The notes under the pieces: model-generated
The model's database searches: none
What the model saw: only the letters and a program-made list of their open reading frames with translations
Told to the model about the DNA's origin: nothing
Shown: piece by piece, positions 13,397 to 17,898 of the stretch
How positions within the stretch are numbered: position 1 is the first letter of the stretch
How the letters are laid out: every line of letters starts with the position of its first letter
Position numbers and translations under genes: made by a program
Assembly (NCBI GenBank): GCA_945888895.1
Contig: CAMDAY010000016.1
Coordinates: 1-17,898, forward strand
Direction of reading: 5' to 3'
DNA: 17,898 nt
DNA from: Dehalococcoides mccartyi
Lineage (GTDB): Bacteria; Chloroflexota; Dehalococcoidia; UBA2979

Positions 13397-14704
13397 ATGA
13401 CCGAGATCCGCCCGTTCCGCGCGCTGCGCTACAACCCCGCGCGCGTCACCCCCGACGACGTGATCGCGCCGCCGTACGACGTGGTCGGCGCGGACGCCGT
13501 CGCGGCCCTGCACACGCGCTCGCCGTACAACGCGGCGCACCTCGAGAACCCGGCGGGGAGCGGCGACGCGCGGTTCGCCGGGGCGAAGAAGACGCTGGAC
13601 GCATGGTTGAAGGACAAAGCGCTGGTGCGCGACGCCGTGCCCGCGCTCTACGTGTACGAGCAGCGCGCGAAGATCGACGGCCGCTGGGTCAACCGACGCT
13701 GCGTGTTCGCGCGGACGCGCCTGCACCGCCCCGAGGAAGGCATCGTCCGCCCGCACGAGGCCACCCTCTCCGGCCCGCGCGAGGAGCGTCTGCGCCTGAT
13801 CCGCGCGACGCGCACCAACATCTCCCCGATCTTCGCGACGTTCCTCGACCCGACGCACGCGGCGGGCGACCTGATCGCGAAGGTCGCGGGCACGGAGCCG
13901 GACTTCGAGGCGCACGACCGCCTCGGCGACCGGCACCGGCTGTGGGTCGTCACGAACAAGGCGCAGATCGCGACGCTCACGGGCGTCCTAGAGGCCACGA
14001 ACATCACGATCGCGGACGGGCACCACCGCACGCACACCGCGCTCGACTACCGCGACGAGGCCGCCGCGAAGGCGGGCAAGCGCTGGACCGGCAACGAGCC
14101 GGAGAACTTCGCGCTGATGGGGCTCATCCCCGAGGACGACCCCGGCCTCGTGATCCTCCCGATCCACCGCCTCGTGAAGGGCGAGGTGCTTCCGGAGCGC
14201 TTCCTCGAGCGCCTTTCGGCGCTCTACCGCGTCGAGGTGCTCTCGACTGACGGCGGCGCCGAAGCCGTCGAGGCGGCGTGGGAGCGCGTGCAGGCGAACG
14301 CCTACGGGCCGACCGCCTTCGCGATCCTCGGCGTGGACGGGCCGCACTCCATCCATTTGGCAACGGCTCGGTCACAAGAAGCGATTGATGCAGCAATGCC
14401 GCAGGGCCTCTCGACCGCCTCGAAGCGCCTCGACGCCCGCATCCTGACCGAGACGGTGCTGACGCCGATCTTCGGCATCGACCGCGCCGCCCTCGCCGCC
14501 GGCCGCGTGGAGTTCACCGAGAGCGCCGAGGAGACCCGTGAGGCCGTGGAGAGCGGCGCGTGCCGCCTGGCATTCCTCATCAACGCGACGCGTGTCCAGC
14601 AGGTCACGGAGGTCGCCGACGCCGGCGAGGTGATGCCGCAAAAGTCCACGTTCTTCTACCCGAAGCTCGCGACCGGCCTCGTGTTCAACAGCCTGGACGA
14701 CTAG
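13397..14704 (+). CDS. DUF1015-family protein
   Basis: The 435-residue product matches DUF1015 along its length: IRPFRALRYNP and APPYDVV near the N terminus, NAAHLENP, the RPHEATLSGPREERLRLIRATRTNISPIFATF block at 118-149, and IADGHHRTHTALDYRDE with DGHHR at 207-211, then ALMGLIPEDDPGLVILPIHR. The function is not established. The DGHHR box recalls ParB/sulfiredoxin-fold phosphoryl-transfer proteins such as archaeal free-serine kinase, which fits a location next to serine synthesis genes; this is inference. The ATG at 13397 has AGGAGAGG upstream with 9 bases spacing, better than a TTG at 13376. It points towards serA on the other strand and may share the hairpin at 14982-15035 as transcript end. 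Confidence 0.9.
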   Translation: MTEIRPFRALRYNPARVTPDDVIAPPYDVVGADAVAALHTRSPYNAAHLENPAGSGDARFAGAKKTLDAWLKDKALVRDAVPALYVYEQRAKIDGRWVNRRCVFARTRLHRPEEGIVRPHEATLSGPREERLRLIRATRTNISPIFATFLDPTHAAGDLIAKVAGTEPDFEAHDRLGDRHRLWVVTNKAQIATLTGVLEATNITIADGHHRTHTALDYRDEAAAKAGKRWTGNEPENFALMGLIPEDDPGLVILPIHRLVKGEVLPERFLERLSALYRVEVLSTDGGAEAVEAAWERVQANAYGPTAFAILGVDGPHSIHLATARSQEAIDAAMPQGLSTASKRLDARILTETVLTPIFGIDRAALAAGRVEFTESAEETREAVESGACRLAFLINATRVQQVTEVADAGEVMPQKSTFFYPKLATGLVFNSLDD

Positions 14705-14715
14705 GCCCGGAGGGC

Positions 14716-14822
14716 GGAGGGCCCTCACCCTGCCCTTTCCCCCTCAAAGCGAGCGAGGGTTCTGAGCGCCGCTGTTGGCCGCCTCGCCCGCGCAGTGGGA
14801 GAGGGTTGGGGTGAGGGCCTCC
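14716..14822. repeat. Imperfect GC-rich palindromic intergenic repeat
   Basis: The first 26 bases (beginning GGAGGGCCCTCACCC) and the last 27 (ending GGTGAGGGCCTCC) are near-perfect reverse complements, with about 54 bases between. The unit has the look of the CCCTCACCC...GGGTGAGGG intergenic repeats that are scattered in many high-GC genomes. It lies just after the DUF1015 stop and could fold into a long hairpin in the transcript. Confidence 0.6.
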
Positions 14823-14868
14823 CCGCACCAGGCCACTCCTAACACGATATCGATGCGAGAGACGGAAA

Positions 14869-14905
14869 CCCCCACCCCCGCCCTCCCCCGTAACGGGGGA
14901 GGGGG
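14869..14905. repeat. C-run/G-run hairpin element
   Basis: A block of C-runs ends in CCCTCCCCCG (14881-14890), a TAA loop and CGGGGGAGGG (14894-14903), a perfect 10-bp stem. Around it lie further CCCCC runs. It resembles a second type of dispersed GC-rich repeat and could also form G-quadruplex structures on either strand. The rest of the intergenic region (14823-14868, 14906-14981) shows only a 6-bp hairpin at 14927-14945 and no gene. Confidence 0.5.
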
Positions 14906-14981
14906 ACAGAACGAAGATTCAGAACCTCTCCTCCGAACCAGGAGACCGTTCGACTGAGGGCCTCCGGGCGTTCCCCCTGCT

Positions 14982-15035
14982 CGAGTACCAAGACAACGCC
15001 CCGGTCATTCGACCGGGGCGTTGTCTTGGTACTCG
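14982..15035. terminator. Perfect 25-bp hairpin, serA transcript end
   Basis: Arms at 14982-15006 and 15011-15035 are perfect reverse complements of 25 bases with an ATTC loop. The stem begins 12 bases after the serA stop, so it is the probable terminator of the aminotransferase-serA transcript and, from the other side, of DUF1015. There is no T-tract on either side, so termination would be by a strong hairpin alone, or the structure blocks exonucleases. Confidence 0.8.
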
Positions 15036-15047
15036 AAGGGTTCGAGG

Positions 15048-16625
15048 CTAGAGCTGGACCTGGTTCAGCTTGTCGATGCCATCGAGGGCGCCGACTTGCG
15101 CCACCTCCGCGTCGGTCAGCTCGCGCGCGACGCCGATGAGCATCAGCGCGCGGCCGCCTTCGCCGGCGGAGACCGACATGGACGAGATGTTCACGCCCCA
15201 GCTTCCGAGCAGCGTGCCCATGCGACCGATGGTGCCCGGGCGGTCGATGTTCTCGACGGCGAGGAAGTGCTGCGAACCGTCCTCGCGGACGTCGACGCCG
15301 TAGCCGTTGATGTTCACCACGCGGACGCCCGCGGGGGTGTGCGTCGCAGAGACGCGCTGCTCGCCGCTGTCGGTGCCGAGCGTGACCCGCACGAGATTCG
15401 CGTACGGCTCCTGCGCCTGGCCGTTCTCTTCCTCGATGCGGAGCCCCTGCGCCTCGGCGGTCGCGAGGGCGTTGACCGCGGAGACCTTCTCCGAGGTGAC
15501 GCCGTCCAGCAGGCCGACGATCACCGACAGGGTGAGCGGCTTCGTGTTGTGATTACCGATCTCGCCGAGGTACTCGATGCGCACCTTCTGGAGGTTGCCC
15601 GCCGCGATCTGACGCGCGACACGGGCGGCAGCGGCAGCGGCATCGATGAACGGGCCGATGACGGCCATCGACTCCGCGGCGACCGTCGGGATGTTCACGG
15701 GGAAACGCGGCGCACCACCCGCAAGGACTTCGATCACCTGCTCCGCGACGTCGACGCCCGCGCGGTCCTGCGCCTCGTTCGTGGAGGCGGCGAGGTGCGG
15801 CGTGACGACGATGCGCTCGTGCGTGGTGAGGATGTTGCCGACGGCCGGCTCTTCGGAGAACACGTCGATCGCGGCGCCGGCGACCTGACCGGACTCCACC
15901 GCGTCGTACAGCGCCTGCTCGTCGATGAGCGCGCCGCGGGCAGCGTTGATGATGCGGATGCCCTTCTTGGACTTCGCCAGCAACTCCGCGTTCACGAGGC
16001 TGCGCGTCTCCGCCTGCAGCGCCGTGTGCAACGTGACGAAGTCGGACTCCGCGAAGATCTCCTCGAGCGTGCGGCGCTCGACGCCGAGGGCGCTGAAGCG
16101 CTCGTCGGAGACGTACGGGTCGAAGGCAAGAACGCGCATCTCGAAGGCGCGCGCGCGGCGAGCGACCTCGGTACCGATGCGACCGAGGCCGACGACGCCG
16201 AGTGTCTTGCCGTTGAGCTCGAGGCCCGTGAACTTCGAGCGATCCCAGCGGCCCGCCTGCAGCGAGGCGTGCCCCTGCGGGATGTGGCGCGCGAGGGCGA
16301 GCATCAGGCCGAAGGCGTGCTCGGCGGTCGACATCGTGTTGGCGAACGGCGCGTTGACCACGATGACGCCGTGCTTGCTCGCCGCCTCGACGTCCACGTT
16401 GTCCACGCCGACGCCGGCGCGAGCAATGATCTGGAGCTTCGTCGCGGCGGCGAGGACCTTCGCGGTCACCTGCGTCTGGCTGCGGACGACCAGCGCGTCC
16501 GCATCCTTGATCGCCTCGCAGAGCTCCTCTTCCTTGAGGCCGGTCTTCACGACCACCTCGTGGTGCTTCGCAAGGAGGTCGATGCCCTCCTTCGCAATGC
16601 TGTCCGCTACGAGGATCTTCGCCAT
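15048..16625 (-). CDS. serA: D-3-phosphoglycerate dehydrogenase
   Basis: SerA oxidises 3-phosphoglycerate to 3-phosphohydroxypyruvate with NAD, the first step of serine synthesis. The 525-residue product is the long form. It has a catalytic/NAD domain with GLGRIG at 146-151, the acidic Asp169 after the second strand, catalytic Arg230 (NAARG), Glu259 (DVFSEEP) and His277 (TPHLAAST). An allosteric substrate-binding domain spans about 320-440. A C-terminal ACT domain from about 454 (HFLAVENIDRPGTIGRMGTLLGSWGVNISSMSV) is the expected site for serine feedback. ATG at 16625 has AGGGG 7 bases upstream. It follows the aminotransferase gene by 91 bases that hold a copy of the hairpin + 12-mer element and a GCCGCG/CGCGGC hairpin (16642-16656). 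Confidence 0.97.
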   Translation of the reverse strand: MAKILVADSIAKEGIDLLAKHHEVVVKTGLKEEELCEAIKDADALVVRSQTQVTAKVLAAATKLQIIARAGVGVDNVDVEAASKHGVIVVNAPFANTMSTAEHAFGLMLALARHIPQGHASLQAGRWDRSKFTGLELNGKTLGVVGLGRIGTEVARRARAFEMRVLAFDPYVSDERFSALGVERRTLEEIFAESDFVTLHTALQAETRSLVNAELLAKSKKGIRIINAARGALIDEQALYDAVESGQVAGAAIDVFSEEPAVGNILTTHERIVVTPHLAASTNEAQDRAGVDVAEQVIEVLAGGAPRFPVNIPTVAAESMAVIGPFIDAAAAAARVARQIAAGNLQKVRIEYLGEIGNHNTKPLTLSVIVGLLDGVTSEKVSAVNALATAEAQGLRIEEENGQAQEPYANLVRVTLGTDSGEQRVSATHTPAGVRVVNINGYGVDVREDGSQHFLAVENIDRPGTIGRMGTLLGSWGVNISSMSVSAGEGGRALMLIGVARELTDAEVAQVGALDGIDKLNQVQL

Positions 16626-16663
16626 GACCGAGCCCCTATCTGCCGCGCCCCGCGGCGCCGTGA

Positions 16664-16702
16664 GGCCCGCAGGTCTGTTCCGGCGGCGCGGGTATCCCGC
16701 GC
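16664..16702 (-). repeat. Copy B of hairpin + 12-mer element
   Basis: Read on the minus strand, a perfect 7-bp hairpin (GCGCGGG, loop ATA, CCCGCGC; plus 16702-16686) is followed by a 10-base linker starting CGCC and then GACCTGCGGGCC (16675-16664). The hairpin arms, loop, linker start and 12-mer match copy A at 5200-5239, which is on the other strand. Here it starts about 14 bases after the aminotransferase stop and lies in the serA leader, in sense orientation. Confidence 0.6.
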
Positions 16703-16716
16703 TTAGCCCGACGAAA

Positions 16717-17808
16717 TTAGCCCTTGTAGCCGAGCTCCGCGAGCGAGCCGCGCAGCGCGTCCAGCCCGGCCGTGATGTCCGGCTCGTGAACCCAGCCGAG
16801 GTGGCCGAAGCGGATGATCTTGCCGCGCAGCGAGCCCTGCCCGCCCGCGAAGACCGTGTCGAACTTGTCCTGCGCGACGTTGAGCAGCTTCTGCCCGTCG
16901 ATGCCCTCGGGCAGACGGATCGCGGTGACCGTGTCGGACTCGATGCCCTCGGTCGCGAGGAGCGAGAGGCCCATCGCCTTCACGCCGTTGCGCGTCATAG
17001 ACGCGAGGCGGTGGTGTCGCGCGTACACGTTGTCCATGCCCTCGGCGAACATCATCGTCAGCGACTTGTCGAGCTGGAACCAGATCGAGACCGCGGGAGT
17101 CCACGGCGTCTGGCCGGACTCAGCGGACTTCTGGTGACGGCGAAGGTCGAAGTAGAAGCGCGGCTGCGGGTTCGCGTCGATCTTCGCCCACGCGCGCTCG
17201 TTGACTGAGACGAAGGCGAGGCCGGGGGCCGTCATCCAGCCCTTCTGCGAACCGGAGAGCACGACATCCAGGTCCCACTCGTCGGTCTTCACCGGCACAG
17301 AGGAGAGCGAGGAGATCGCGTCGACCATGAGGATCGCGCCGTCGCGCTCGTGCACGAGCTTCGCAAGCGCCGGGAGGATCGGCTGCGTCACACCGGTCGA
17401 GGTTTCGTTGTGCGTGACCAGCACGAGCCGGATGTTCGCGTTGCCCTTGAAGGCCACCTCGATCTGATTGAGGTCGGCGGCGAGCCCCTGGTCGAACTTC
17501 AACTCGGTGCCCTTGCCGCCATACACCTTCACGAGGTTGATGAGGCGGTCGCCGAACTCTCCGATGGAGATGACGAGCACCTCGTCACCCGGAGCCATCA
17601 GGTTCACGATCGCGGACTCCATGGCGCCGGTGCCGGAGGCAGTCAGCGTCATGACATCGTTGGTGGTCTGGTAGACCTTCTTCACGCCCTCGGTGGTGCG
17701 GGCGATCATCTCGAAGAACTCGCGTCCCCGGTGGTTGATCATCGGGGCGGCGCCCGCCTGCGCGACCTCGTCGGGGACAGTGGTGGGGCCGGGAATACGC
17801 AGGTTCAC
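16717..17808 (-). CDS. Class V aminotransferase (serine/alanine-glyoxylate or phosphoserine type)
   Basis: The 363-residue PLP enzyme is of the AGXT/serine-pyruvate type: MNLRIPGPTTVPDEV at the N terminus, ASGTGAMESA at 57-66, THNETSTGV at 132-140, MVDAISSLSS at 161-170 with the PLP-binding Asp163, and SGSQKGW with the Schiff-base Lys at 189. Located directly before serA, it most likely transaminates 3-phosphohydroxypyruvate to phosphoserine, as such enzymes are thought to do where SerC is absent; serine-glyoxylate exchange is the alternative. The open frame extends to 17886, but a GTG at 17808 with GAGGAG 5 bases upstream begins exactly where the family begins, and the promoter lies inside the longer frame. 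Confidence 0.9.
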   Translation of the reverse strand: MNLRIPGPTTVPDEVAQAGAAPMINHRGREFFEMIARTTEGVKKVYQTTNDVMTLTASGTGAMESAIVNLMAPGDEVLVISIGEFGDRLINLVKVYGGKGTELKFDQGLAADLNQIEVAFKGNANIRLVLVTHNETSTGVTQPILPALAKLVHERDGAILMVDAISSLSSVPVKTDEWDLDVVLSGSQKGWMTAPGLAFVSVNERAWAKIDANPQPRFYFDLRRHQKSAESGQTPWTPAVSIWFQLDKSLTMMFAEGMDNVYARHHRLASMTRNGVKAMGLSLLATEGIESDTVTAIRLPEGIDGQKLLNVAQDKFDTVFAGGQGSLRGKIIRFGHLGWVHEPDITAGLDALRGSLAELGYKG

Positions 17809-17858
17809 GAGAACTCCTCGAGGTACGTGGGGGAGACAGAAAGGAATGGCGCATCCCG

Positions 17859-17886
17859 ATCGTACGAAGCACGAGGGTACGGTCAA
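17859..17886 (-). promoter_or_regulatory. Sigma70-like promoter of the aminotransferase-serA operon
   Basis: On the minus strand TTGACC (17886-17881) and TACGAT (17864-17859) are 16 bases apart, matching the consensus in five and four of six places. Transcription would begin near 17852, about 44 bases before the GTG start. This supports the shorter gene start. Confidence 0.55.
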
Positions 17887-17898
17887 CGAGCCATCGCA

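Noticed and set aside
15021..16706. 561-codon open frame opposite serA
   Set aside because: Antisense shadow of serA, low-complexity Arg/Asp/Val composition, no recognisable domain.
16626..16716. T-box riboswitch before serA
   Set aside because: The conserved T-box sequence AGGGTGGNACCGCG and a specifier stem are not present; only short hairpins are seen.

Overview
This is a GC-rich, densely coding bacterial chromosome segment with no phage, transposase, CRISPR array, tRNA or rRNA that I can see. Gene content and motif style suggest a Chloroflexota bacterium, perhaps near Dehalococcoidia. The hints are a GpsA nucleotide loop with Thr in the middle Gly position, the DUF1015/serA/class V aminotransferase grouping, and a ComEC with an HLVVVSGQN-type competence motif. 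This placement is inference from protein style, not a phylogeny.

Left block (62-6738, all minus strand). A cyclic-nucleotide-binding-fold protein is followed by argF. After an 83-base spacer comes a tight operon cdaA - cdaR (YbbR) - der - plsY - gpsA. Three successive junctions are four-base ATGA/GTGA overlaps, so c-di-AMP synthesis, its membrane regulator, a ribosome-assembly GTPase and two steps of phospholipid synthesis are translationally linked.

Middle block (6897-12879, mostly plus strand). comEA and comEC (DNA uptake) overlap by GTGA. comEA carries one apparent single-base deletion and comEC two. A convergent cupin gene overlaps the comEC end. Then rph (RNase PH) overlaps a DUF389 membrane protein gene, which carries a further frameshift exactly at a perfect 13-bp inverted repeat. 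An AT-rich spacer with a promoter-like sequence leads to a small protein resembling the stand-alone Cas2-like (ferredoxin-fold) family and a DUF202 membrane protein.

Right block (12927-17808). A HIT-family gene (minus) diverges from a DUF1015 gene (plus). A 343-base intergenic region holds GC-rich palindromic repeats and a perfect 25-bp hairpin. Then come serA and a class V aminotransferase (both minus; transcription runs aminotransferase to serA) from a recognisable promoter. These two enzymes probably perform the first two steps of serine synthesis, and DUF1015 is a frequent companion of such genes.

The least explained structures are (a) a pair of ~40-base elements, each a 7-bp hairpin plus an identical 12-mer, in opposite orientation upstream of cdaA and of serA; (b) a leader pairing that could cover the cdaA start codon; (c) four frameshifts confined to three neighbouring genes; and (d) the Cas2-like/DUF202 pair with its own AT-rich control region.
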